Source: Minisyncoccota bacterium (GTDB taxonomy: Bacteria > Patescibacteriota > Microgenomatia > UBA1400 > PJMF01). Taken from it: a DNA stretch of 8,831 nucleotides. Position 1 is the stretch's first letter. Every line of letters starts with the position of its first letter. The translations under genes and the position numbers were made by a program. Of the stretch, positions 1 through 5,157 are shown in pieces. The stretch covers positions 1 through 8,831 of the forward strand of contig WJLO01000008.1 in assembly GCA_014728425.1 (NCBI GenBank), written 5' to 3'. The notes below the pieces were generated by a model. That model saw only the letters and a program-made list of their open reading frames with translations. It ran no database searches and was not told where the DNA came from.

Positions 1-194
1 AAACCAAAGCCTAGTTTTTTAGCCAACAATTTAGCAATTGGCGCTCCACCACTACCAGGTTCACGAGCCACAGTGACAAAAGGTCGGGTGAAACTTTGTG
101 CTTCTGAATCACTTTGTTCGGGCAGGTCAAGATTCTCCCGCAGTTTCAAAGCGGTCATCACCTTGTTAACCAGCGGATAATAATGAACTGACAT
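1..194 (-). CDS. Cytidylate kinase-like protein, N-terminal part (cut by window edge)
   Basis: Only the first 64 codons are in the window; the reading frame is open to the left edge. The ATG is at 194-192. After a poorly conserved leader of about 38 residues comes the run VTVAREPGSGGAPIAKLL (residues 40-57), which resembles the P-loop start of the cytidylate-kinase-like family (Cytidylate_kin2 type: hydrophobic strand, (S/A)RE, GSGG, then an amphipathic helix). Members are probable nucleoside-monophosphate kinases that transfer phosphate from ATP to CMP or a similar nucleotide in the cytosol, but many are uncharacterised. The substrate-binding and lid regions lie outside the window, so function is inferred from the P-loop region alone. 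A TATAAT box on the minus strand ends 10 bases before the ATG, and there is no Shine-Dalgarno. The gene is divergent from the tRNA gene. A different P-loop kinase remains possible. Confidence 0.72.
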   Translation of the reverse strand, partial: MSVHYYPLVNKVMTALKLRENLDLPEQSDSEAQSFTRPFVTVAREPGSGGAPIAKLLAKKLGFG

Positions 195-204
195 AACTGT
201 TTGT

Positions 205-210
205 ATTATA
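205..210 (-). promoter_or_regulatory. Probable -10 box of the cytidylate-kinase-like gene
   Basis: Reading leftward the bases are TATAAT, an exact consensus -10, ending 10 bases before the ATG at 194. A transcript would start within a few bases of the start codon, giving a leader of about 1-5 bases. No good -35 hexamer is visible 16-18 bases upstream. Confidence 0.55.
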
Positions 211-311
211 ACGTGGTTTTATAAAAAAGGGAGATTGTTTTTAAGTAAGCCTTTTAAATGATTGGAGCTGGAACTAAAATTTAGGCCAATTAATTTACTA
301 TTTTTCAATGT

Positions 312-317
312 TATAAT
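312..317 (+). promoter_or_regulatory. Probable -10 box of the tRNA-Arg gene
   Basis: An exact TATAAT ends 13 bases before the first base of the mature tRNA, which leaves a short 5' leader of about 5-8 bases for RNase P to remove. The sequence 17 bases upstream (ATTAAT) is a poor -35. Bases 211-311 otherwise hold only AT-rich divergent promoter sequence. Confidence 0.6.
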
Positions 318-330
318 CATGCTATCATCA

Positions 331-404
331 GCACCTATAGCTCAATTGGATAGAGCGACTGTCTTCGGAACAGTAGGTTGGGGGTTCGAGTCCCTCTAGG
401 TGCG
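331..404 (+). tRNA. tRNA-Arg (anticodon UCG)
   Basis: The 74 bases fold into a complete cloverleaf. The acceptor stem GCACCTA (331-337) pairs perfectly with TAGGTGC (397-403). The D arm is GCTC/GAGC. The anticodon stem ACTGT (358-362) and ACAGT (370-374) encloses the loop CTTCGGA, so the anticodon TCG is at 365-367 and reads CGA and, by wobble, other CGN arginine codons. The T arm is GGGGG, loop TTCGAGT, CCCTC, with one G-U pair. The discriminator base is G404. The 3' CCA is not encoded: the next bases are GC followed by a T run, so CCA must be added by tRNA nucleotidyltransferase. The T run at 406-411 probably ends transcription. Confidence 0.95.
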
Positions 405-411
405 CTTTTTT
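405..411 (+). terminator. T-run after tRNA-Arg, possible terminator
   Basis: Immediately after the discriminator base comes GC and then six T residues. The stable tRNA fold directly upstream could act as the terminator hairpin. There is no separate dedicated hairpin. Confidence 0.35.
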
Positions 412-540
412 ATTCCCTCCAGGCTAAAGATTATCTTTAAATAAGTTTAAGCTCATAAAATTTAAGGGTGTTTTTTATTAATTAATTTTTTATCTTTGTA
501 TTTTTCTTTATAGGTTTGGCTATTGACATATTTGTATGGC

Positions 541-675
541 CCCAGACATTTCTGCAACCTATCTCCCCTTCGCCTTAGGAGGGCAGAGGTAGGGGAATCT
601 GAAGAAACCCTCTCCCCCCCTGGTGCACGCCGGGGGGGGAGACAACCAAGCTAACAATACTCTTTGGGGTTTCTT
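541..675. repeat. GC-rich palindromic intergenic element
   Basis: The gene-free stretch 405-745 is AT-rich except for this block. Bases 557-590 form an imperfect hairpin (ACCT...AGGT ends, several mismatches). Bases 611-623 and 630-642 form a long hairpin: TCTCCCCCCC at 611-620 pairs with GGGGGGGAGA at 633-642, and T-G, G-C and G-C pairs at 621-623/630-632 continue inward to a 6-base loop. An outer inverted repeat AAGAAACCC (602-610) / GGGTTTCTT (667-675) surrounds the second hairpin. No open reading frame or T-tract terminator is present. The composition contrasts sharply with the flanks and recalls dispersed REP- or MITE-like intergenic palindromes, but a single copy in one window cannot prove that. 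The rest of 405-540 is AT-rich with nothing clear. Confidence 0.5.
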
Positions 676-709
676 TTATCTGCTAAATCACTTTAGCAAG
701 TAAAAGAAA

Positions 710-738
710 TGGAAACTTCTGGCTAGTTAAGTTAAAAT
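710..738 (+). promoter_or_regulatory. Probable leaderless promoter of prs
   Basis: TGGAAA at 710-715 (4 of 6 to TTGACA) and TAAAAT at 733-738 (5 of 6 to TATAAT) are separated by exactly 17 bases. The -10 box ends 7 bases before the ATG at 746, so the expected transcription start coincides with the start codon. There is no Shine-Dalgarno. Confidence 0.55.
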
Positions 739-745
739 AAACCTC

Positions 746-1642
746 ATGAAACTACTAGCCGGCTCCTCAAATCTACCCTTAGCCAAAAACATTGCCCAAC
801 AACTAAACCTAGAAATAGTGGACTGTGAGATTGCCCAGTTTGGTAATGGCGAGAAACGCCTCAGAATTAAAAGTGATGTGGCTGGGCATAATATTGCCCT
901 AGTGCAATCATTTACCACCCCGGTGGACTCCCAAATCATTGAAACCCTGCTCATGACCGATGCCTTAGAACGAGCCGGGGCCAGAAACGTGAACCTGATC
1001 ATCCCTTGGCTGGCCTACTCTTTGCAAGACAAAGTCTTTCAAACTGGTGAGCCGTTTTCTGCTAAAGTGATTGCTAACCTGATCTCTAACAGCTATGTGG
1101 CCCGAGTTTACCTCTTAGATTTACATAACTCTAGCATCCCGGGCTTGTTTTCAGTGCCGACTGAGTATCTTTCTGCTCAAGACCCATTTGTCGAATTTAT
1201 CAAAACCAACCTTGATCTAAAACAAGCCGTAATTGTCAGCCCTGACTTTGGTGGCCTGAAATCAGCGCGAAAACTTGCTGACATCTTAAAACTTCCTCTA
1301 GCTAACATTGATAAAGACCGCGACCTTAACACTGGTAAAGTCACCCAAGTCGAACTTCACGGCCAAGTTAAAAATAAAACCGCGATTTTGTTTGATGACG
1401 TGATCATGTCTGGGGGCACTGCCATCAAAACTGCTAAACTCCTTAAAAAACAAGCTGCCAAAAAAATCTACTTCTTAGCCACTCATGGCATTTTTTGCAA
1501 TAAAGCCCAGCAAAAACTCACTCAAAGTCAACTGGACCAGATCATCATCACCAATTCCGTGCAACATCAGCAACTTGATGATAAAATAACAGTCTTAGAC
1601 GTGGCCCCAATCTTTGCCACCGCCCTAAAGAAATGGCTTTAA
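746..1642 (+). CDS. prs: Ribose-phosphate pyrophosphokinase (PRPP synthase)
   Basis: Makes 5-phosphoribosyl 1-pyrophosphate from ribose 5-phosphate and ATP in the cytosol, feeding nucleotide synthesis and salvage. Visible landmarks are the N-terminal strand KLLAGSSN, FGNGEKRLRI (32-41), the ATP-site region YSLQDKVFQTGEP (91-103), DLH (125-127), SPDFGG (165-170), a short catalytic-flap segment with K190 and R192, and the PRPP/ribose-phosphate loop FDDVIMSGGT (216-225). The C-terminal VLDVAPIF matches the family's conserved end. At 298 residues it is shorter than the roughly 315 of the common bacterial enzyme. Motif spellings (LQDK for RQD, a GEP that follows, KDR for KRR) are closer to archaeal-type enzymes, which usually lack ADP allostery; that last point is inferred. 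The ATG at 746 fits the leaderless promoter just upstream. proS follows after 3 bases, so the two are probably co-transcribed. Confidence 0.93.
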   Translation: MKLLAGSSNLPLAKNIAQQLNLEIVDCEIAQFGNGEKRLRIKSDVAGHNIALVQSFTTPVDSQIIETLLMTDALERAGARNVNLIIPWLAYSLQDKVFQTGEPFSAKVIANLISNSYVARVYLLDLHNSSIPGLFSVPTEYLSAQDPFVEFIKTNLDLKQAVIVSPDFGGLKSARKLADILKLPLANIDKDRDLNTGKVTQVELHGQVKNKTAILFDDVIMSGGTAIKTAKLLKKQAAKKIYFLATHGIFCNKAQQKLTQSQLDQIIITNSVQHQQLDDKITVLDVAPIFATALKKWL

Positions 1643-1645
1643 CTT

Positions 1646-2878
1646 ATGAAAGTATCTCAACTAGCTTTTAAACCTTTAAAAAACCCCCCAGCCAATGCAG
1701 ACACGATTAACCATGCCTTACTGGTTCAAGCCGGCTTTGTCCGTCAACTCATGGCTGGAGTTTATACCTACACCCCGCTGGGGTTAAGAGTTCTTAATAA
1801 ACTTCGTAATGTTATCCGTAAACAAATGGATGCCATTGGCGGTCAGGAAATCCTCATGCCTTTGTTGCATCCTCAGGCCAATTGGCAAATCACTGGTGGT
1901 TGGGACAGCATTGACGTCTTGTTTAAAATTAACAGCCGAACCGGCAAACAATACGCTCTGGGCCAAAGCCATGAAGAGGTCGTCACCCCTTTGGCCAAAG
2001 AAATCATCCAGAGCTACCGCGATCTTCCCTTGGCGCTGTACCAGATTCACTGGAAATTCCGCGATGAGCTCAGAGCTAAATCCGGGATTTTGCGCGGCCG
2101 CGAGTTTGAGATGAAAGACATGTATAGCTTTCATGAAACTCCCCAAGACTTTGAACGTTTTTACCAAGAAGTTAAACAAGCTTATTTACGCGCTTATCAA
2201 GCCATTGACCTAATAGCCAAAGTTACTGAAGCTTCTGGCGGTAGCTTTACAGACAAGATCTCTTACGAATTTATGGTCCTGACTGATGCTGGCGAAGACG
2301 ATATTTACTACTGTCCTAGCTGTGAATTTTGTGTAAACAGCGAGATTGCCAAACAAAAACCTGGTGATAGTTGTCCTAAATGTAATCAAGCCAAACTAAA
2401 AGCAGCCAAAGCCAGTGAAGTGGGCAATGTCTTTGATTTAGGTCAAAAATATGCCCAAGACTTTGACATCACTTACACCACTCAAGCTGGTGATCAAGCC
2501 CGACCTTTTATGGGTTGTTATGGCTGGGGCACTACTCGTACCATGGGAGTGCTCGTAGAAAAATCACACGACGATCAAGGCATTATTTGGCCTAAACAAG
2601 CAGCTCCTTTTGCTGTGCAGTTGGTCTCGCTCCAAGGTGGAGAAACAGCTGCGCAAAAACTTTATCAGCAACTCCAACAACAAAATATTGACGTACTTTG
2701 GGATGATCGTGATGAATCTGCTGGGGCCAAGTTTGCTGATGCAGATCTAATTGGTTGCCCAGTGCGCTTAGTAGTTTCAGCTAAAACTAAAGACAAGGTT
2801 GAGTGGAAAAAACGCACTCAAAAAAACAGCAAGCTCTTCACTCCTAATCAAGTGTTCAAAAAACTGCAAGGAAAATAA
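1646..2878 (+). CDS. proS: Prolyl-tRNA synthetase, short form without INS editing domain
   Basis: Charges tRNA-Pro with proline in the cytosol (class II aminoacyl-tRNA synthetase). The N-terminus is typical of bacterial ProRS: AGFVRQLMAGVYTYTPLG (29-46), motif 1 around GGQEILMP (65-72), motif 2 FRDELRAKSGILRGREF (138-154), a conserved GGSFTDKISYEFMVL stretch (198-212), motif 3 GCYGWGTTRTMGVLVE (290-305), and an anticodon-binding domain from about 322 to the end (WDDRDESAGAKFADADLIGCP). The bacterial enzyme is normally about 570 residues because an INS editing domain of about 180 residues sits between motifs 2 and 3. Here that gap is bridged by about 80 residues holding five cysteines (223, 226, 229, 243, 246) in CxxC-like spacing, which could bind zinc. 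Cis-editing of Ala-tRNA-Pro is therefore probably absent. There is no Shine-Dalgarno; translation may depend on coupling to prs 3 bases upstream. Confidence 0.95.
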   Translation: MKVSQLAFKPLKNPPANADTINHALLVQAGFVRQLMAGVYTYTPLGLRVLNKLRNVIRKQMDAIGGQEILMPLLHPQANWQITGGWDSIDVLFKINSRTGKQYALGQSHEEVVTPLAKEIIQSYRDLPLALYQIHWKFRDELRAKSGILRGREFEMKDMYSFHETPQDFERFYQEVKQAYLRAYQAIDLIAKVTEASGGSFTDKISYEFMVLTDAGEDDIYYCPSCEFCVNSEIAKQKPGDSCPKCNQAKLKAAKASEVGNVFDLGQKYAQDFDITYTTQAGDQARPFMGCYGWGTTRTMGVLVEKSHDDQGIIWPKQAAPFAVQLVSLQGGETAAQKLYQQLQQQNIDVLWDDRDESAGAKFADADLIGCPVRLVVSAKTKDKVEWKKRTQKNSKLFTPNQVFKKLQGK

Positions 2879-2890
2879 CTTCTTAGGCTT

Positions 2891-2915
2891 TAATAAAAGC
2901 CGGCGTTAGGCCAGC
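2891..2915 (-). terminator. Rho-independent terminator of the 64-residue protein gene
   Basis: Read on the minus strand, GCTGGC (2915-2910), loop CTAAC, then GCCGGC (2904-2899) form a six-pair GC-rich stem with one G-U pair, followed directly by TTTTATTA (2898-2891). The G-U pair becomes a C-A mismatch on the plus strand, so the element is oriented to stop leftward transcription. On the plus strand an overlapping hairpin (GGCTTT 2886-2891, AAAGCC 2896-2901) follows proS but lacks a T-tract. Confidence 0.7.
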
Positions 2916-2937
2916 ATCTTGTTCTAAATTAGTAGTT

Positions 2938-3132
2938 CTAGTTTCCGCGATCTTCAAGCTGATCAGTATTTTCCCAGTGGCGATAAACACCAACAACTTG
3001 TTCTTCTCGAATAGTTTCGAGTTCAAACATAATCTCAGCTAGTTTAGCCAAAACTTTATTTTGATAAGATTTTAATTCTGTTTTAGTAACAAAATTTTTT
3101 TGGAGATATTTTTTGTCTGTGAGGCTGAACAT
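2938..3132 (-). CDS. Small hypothetical protein, 64 residues
   Basis: No named family was recognised. The protein is charged and looks mostly helical: FVTKTELKSYQNKVLAKL (residues 14-31) followed by EIMFELETIREEQ (33-45) has the regular hydrophobic spacing of a short coiled coil. The FVTKTEL motif recalls small helical proteins with repeated F-x-T-K-x-(E/D)-L units that I associate with Candidate Phyla Radiation genomes. There is no signal peptide or membrane segment. The start is the only ATG giving this frame; there is no Shine-Dalgarno. A -10-like TTTAAT on the minus strand lies at 3158-3153 with a weak TTAAGA at 3182-3177, 18 bases upstream. The well-formed terminator just past the stop codon is the best evidence that it is a real transcription unit. 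The gene converges with proS. Function unknown. Confidence 0.6.
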   Translation of the reverse strand: MFSLTDKKYLQKNFVTKTELKSYQNKVLAKLAEIMFELETIREEQVVGVYRHWENTDQLEDRGN

Positions 3133-3195
3133 TTTGTTGGGTGTTGGACCACATTAAAGTTTTGCAGTCAACTCAATCTTAATCAATCAAACTTA

Positions 3196-3204
3196 TGCTA
3201 GAAT
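3196..3204 (+). promoter_or_regulatory. Candidate extended -10 promoter
   Basis: TGCTAGAAT fits the extended -10 pattern TGnTATAAT with one mismatch in the hexamer (TAGAAT at 3199-3204). The -35 region is poor, as is common for extended -10 promoters. The expected start is near 3210-3212, immediately before the hairpin described separately. It lies back to back with the putative promoter of the leftward 64-residue protein gene. Confidence 0.4.
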
Positions 3205-3209
3205 TTACC

Positions 3210-3345
3210 CACAAAAACTCACCACAATCGCCATGATCTTAGTTAAAGCCAGGCTAATTGTCGTGAGTTCCTCACCGGGATGTGATGTATTGTTAATATA
3301 TGCTATGTTACAAAAAAAACCCATAGGCAAAAAGGCTTGAAAACA
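3210..3345 (+). ncRNA. Candidate structured RNA or leader with alternative pairings
   Basis: This is the core of the gene-free stretch 3133-3478. AACTCAC-C-ACAAT (3216-3228) pairs with ATTGT-C-GTGAGTT (3257-3269): twelve pairs with a single central C-C mismatch around a 28-base loop. GTGAG (3263-3267) can instead pair with the next CTCAC (3271-3275), so two mutually exclusive folds are possible. A candidate extended -10 promoter sits just upstream. The 3' end is undefined; a small hairpin GTGAAT/ATTCAC lies near 3350-3367, and no good T-tract terminator is visible. The sequence matches no RNA family I recognise (not tmRNA, SRP RNA or an obvious 6S). A 35-codon reading frame (3233-3340) starts in the loop but has no ribosome-binding site. 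The rest, 3368-3460, is AT-rich with no clear feature. Confidence 0.3.
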
Positions 3346-3465
3346 ACGTGAATAATAAATTCACAGACTAAACAAAACTTTTATTATAAGCCTAAATAAT
3401 TATTGTAGTTTTTGCAATAAAATTAACTCTTAAACCAAACAATAACCAGCACCAGCTGCTAATGA

Positions 3466-3471
3466 TATACT
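3466..3471 (+). promoter_or_regulatory. Probable leaderless -10 box of the DHH-like gene
   Basis: TATACT (5 of 6 to consensus) ends 7 bases before the ATG at 3479, the same spacing as at prs. The expected transcript would begin at or next to the start codon. The -35 position (TAACCA, 3443-3448) is weak, 3 of 6. Confidence 0.5.
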
Positions 3472-3478
3472 ATAGTTT

Positions 3479-4357
3479 ATGTCGCCGCGACAGTTAATCA
3501 TTACTCATCATGCCCCAGATCTTGACGCAGTCACTGCCGTCTGGTTGCTTAAAAGATTTGATCCACAAAACTATGCTGACGCTCAGGTAGCTTTTGTTAA
3601 TCCTCAGGAAAAAATCTCTGCCCCAGAAGCGCAAGAACATGGCTATGACCTGCACCAAACCACCTATGTAGATACTGGTTGGGGAGAGTTTGATCATCAT
3701 CAGCCAGCTCGCGCCAAAAACAACCAAATCAGTGCTACTTCTTTGGTTTATGATTATGTTTGTAAACAAAAACCTAGTCTTAAAGATGACCAAGCTTTAA
3801 AAACTATTGCTGAGTTTGCTACTGCTGTTGATCACTTTCAAGAAGTTAACTGGCCTAAGGCAGACTCTACACGCTACGTGTTTATGATTCATCATCTTTT
3901 ACGTGGCCATGAATTTACTGACCCACACAATGATGACTCTCAGCTCCATTTTGGCCTTAAAACTCTAGACTGCGCTTATGCTGCTTTAAAGCAACATCAT
4001 AAAGCTATAGAAATTCTCCAAAAAAAGGGCTTAGAGTTTCAAATCAAAGCTGGCAAATGCTTAGGCCTAGCTACTCGCAATGACGACACCTTAAAACTAG
4101 CTCAAAAACAAGGCTATGCCTTGGTCTTGCGCAAAGACACTGATCAGGGTCACATTCGCATTAAAGCTCATCCAGACTCAGATCTTAATCTTAAAAAACT
4201 TTATCAAGCCATTACCAAACTTGACCAACAAGGAACTTGGTTTTATCATGGCAGCGGCAAAATGTTACTCAATGGCTCAAGCCGACATCGAGATCAACAA
4301 CCTAGCCCTTTAAGCTTAAATACTGTTATTAATTTAATTAAGGAACATTATGGCTAA
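3479..4357 (+). CDS. DHH-superfamily phosphoesterase-like protein
   Basis: Four DHH-type metal-binding motifs can be read in order: HAPDLDAV (residues 11-18, aspartates 14 and 16), D65 in YVDTG, DHH itself at 72-74 (EFDHHQ), and D118-H119 in TAVDHF. DHH proteins are manganese-dependent hydrolases of phosphodiesters or pyrophosphate, such as RecJ, nanoRNase and cyclic-di-AMP phosphodiesterases. The C-terminal third has GTWFYHGSGKMLLNG (residues 252-266), glycine-rich like the substrate-binding DHHA1 domain but not a standard GGGH motif. At 292 residues with no membrane segment it is probably a soluble enzyme; the substrate cannot be told. The ATG at 3479 follows a -10 box by 7 bases, so the mRNA is probably leaderless. 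Its last codons overlap the HIT gene, implying coupled translation of two nucleotide- or phosphate-handling enzymes. No specific family was recognised. Confidence 0.7.
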   Translation: MSPRQLIITHHAPDLDAVTAVWLLKRFDPQNYADAQVAFVNPQEKISAPEAQEHGYDLHQTTYVDTGWGEFDHHQPARAKNNQISATSLVYDYVCKQKPSLKDDQALKTIAEFATAVDHFQEVNWPKADSTRYVFMIHHLLRGHEFTDPHNDDSQLHFGLKTLDCAYAALKQHHKAIEILQKKGLEFQIKAGKCLGLATRNDDTLKLAQKQGYALVLRKDTDQGHIRIKAHPDSDLNLKKLYQAITKLDQQGTWFYHGSGKMLLNGSSRHRDQQPSPLSLNTVINLIKEHYG

Positions 4358-4730
4358 ATCAGCCTGTGTATTTTGTGAGATTATTAATCAGAAAATTTCT
4401 GCTAAGATTCACTATCAAGATAAACATTTTTTAGCGTTTGACGACTTACATCCTCAAGCACCAGTGCATGTGCTACTCATTCCTAAAAAACACTATCCTA
4501 GTTTAGAAACTCTAAAACTTGATAATACTCAATTGCCAGGTGAGCTAATTGCCACCGCCAGAAAAGTAGCTCACAAACTCAAGATCAACAGTAATTATAA
4601 ACTTTTTATGAACATTGGCTCTCAAGTACAGTTAGTACCCCATTTGCACCTTCATTTATTAGGCGGCTGGCAAAAAGATAAAACTACCCAAGAACTAGAT
4701 CAACAAACTCAAAACTTAATTAACTCTTAG
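4350..4730 (+). CDS. HIT-family nucleotide hydrolase/transferase
   Basis: A histidine-triad protein of 126 residues, close to the usual HIT length. The active-site motif PHLHLHLLGG (97-106) contains H98, H100 and H102. The N-terminal CVFCEI (6-11) is the CxxC zinc pair seen in many HINT-type members, followed by HFLAFDDLHPQAPVHVLLIPKKHY (26-49; the two halves are HFLAFDD and APVHVLLIPKKHY). HIT proteins cleave nucleotide phosphoramidates or dinucleoside polyphosphates through a nucleotidyl-histidine intermediate, in the cytosol. The substrate is not determined here. The start overlaps the end of the DHH-like gene by 8 bases, and AAGGA at 4340-4344 lies 5 bases before the ATG, so translation is probably both coupled and Shine-Dalgarno driven. 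No terminator is seen before the rpsU promoter. Confidence 0.93.
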   Translation: MAKSACVFCEIINQKISAKIHYQDKHFLAFDDLHPQAPVHVLLIPKKHYPSLETLKLDNTQLPGELIATARKVAHKLKINSNYKLFMNIGSQVQLVPHLHLHLLGGWQKDKTTQELDQQTQNLINS

Positions 4731-4736
4731 TTCCCC

Positions 4737-4765
4737 CTGAAAAATCAACTGCTTTCGGTTATAAT
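4737..4765 (+). promoter_or_regulatory. Promoter of rpsU
   Basis: CTGAAA at 4737-4742 (4 of 6) and an exact TATAAT at 4760-4765 are separated by 17 bases. The predicted start near 4772 gives a leader of about 40 bases before the TTG codon, unlike the leaderless promoters elsewhere in the window. Confidence 0.6.
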
Positions 4766-4797
4766 ATCATTCTGATAATAATTAAACTTCTAAGAAT

Positions 4798-4804
4798 GGA
4801 GGTG
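4798..4804 (+). promoter_or_regulatory. Strong Shine-Dalgarno that sets the rpsU start
   Basis: GGAGGTG gives seven consecutive matches to the usual 16S anti-Shine-Dalgarno, the longest match of any gene in the window. It ends 7 bases before the TTG at 4812 but only 1 base before the in-frame TTG at 4806, so 4812 is the start. Confidence 0.75.
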
Positions 4805-4811
4805 GTTGTTC

Positions 4812-5066
4812 TTGCCAGTTATTGTTAAAGCCAAGAAAAACCAATCAACCAGTGATCTAATCAGAACCTTTAAAAAAAAGGTCTCTGATGCTGATATTGT
4901 TAATCGAGCTAAAAACCGTCGTTACTTTAAAAAGCCTTCGCAAGTCAAAGCAGAAAAAACTTCCCGAGTGAAAAAACTGCAAAGTCGAGCTAGGTCAATG
5001 AAGAAAATGAAAAATGTTTCTGACAGAGATGTAGCACGCTTGCGCGAACGCATTTATCAAAATTAA
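4812..5066 (+). CDS. rpsU: 30S ribosomal protein bS21
   Basis: A basic protein of 84 residues that binds the 30S platform near the 3' end of 16S rRNA. After an MPVIVKAKK start comes the family pattern: DLIRTFKKKVSDADIV (about 15-30), then NRRYFKKPSQVKAEKTSRVKKL (35-56; halves NRRYFKKPSQ and KAEKTSRVKKL), equivalent to the RRREFYEKP..KRKKA core of other bS21 proteins. A C-terminal extension to residue 84 is rich in K and R. TTG at 4812 is chosen because it starts the family-typical MPV sequence and sits 7 bases after GGAGGTG; the TTG two codons upstream is too close to that site. The weak start codon with a very strong ribosome-binding site suggests translational control. It has its own promoter after the HIT gene. 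A weak terminator-like hairpin follows. Confidence 0.92.
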   Translation: MPVIVKAKKNQSTSDLIRTFKKKVSDADIVNRAKNRRYFKKPSQVKAEKTSRVKKLQSRARSMKKMKNVSDRDVARLRERIYQN

Positions 5067-5116
5067 GTCCAAGTTAAGGGGATTGTCAACTAATAAACTA
5101 AAGTTAATCTTTAGAT

Positions 5117-5157
5117 AGATTGTAAGCTAGTTCAGAATCAAACAATCTTTATTTTTT
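5117..5157 (+). terminator. Weak candidate terminator after rpsU
   Basis: AGATTGT (5117-5123) pairs with ACAATCT (5142-5148) and is followed by TTATTTTTT, whose T-tract runs into the stop codon of the convergent coiled-coil gene. The stem is AT-rich with an 18-base loop, so this is only a candidate. A second small inverted repeat, CTAAAG (5098-5103) / CTTTAG (5109-5114), lies between the two genes. Confidence 0.4.

Noticed and set aside
425..439. Palindrome TAAAGAT-T-ATCTTTA after the tRNA gene
   Set aside because: One-base centre and AT-rich; too weak for a terminator and likely chance in this composition, with no nearby T-tract in register.
523..551. TTGACA (523-528) as a promoter -35 box
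   Set aside because: An exact -35 hexamer, but the sequence 17 bases on (ACATTT) is a poor -10 and nothing starts just downstream.
727..1002. 91-codon minus-strand frame over the start of prs
   Set aside because: Shadow of prs; no ribosome-binding site and no recognisable protein.
1784..2179. 131-codon minus-strand frame and a 101-codon plus-strand frame within proS
   Set aside because: Both are out-of-frame shadows of proS, whose synthetase motifs are continuous.
3233..3340. 35-codon plus-strand reading frame starting in the loop of the candidate folded RNA
   Set aside because: No Shine-Dalgarno, not at a leaderless position, and no recognisable protein pattern; more likely chance inside an RNA element.
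3494..3793. 99-codon minus-strand frame within the DHH-like gene
   Set aside because: Antisense shadow; the sense frame carries ordered DHH motifs.
4116..4313. 65-codon plus-strand frame inside the DHH-like gene
   Set aside because: Out-of-frame shadow with no start signal.
4806..4811. Upstream TTG as the rpsU start
   Set aside because: Only 1 base after GGAGGTG; the TTG at 4812 has proper 7-base spacing and begins the family-typical MPV sequence.
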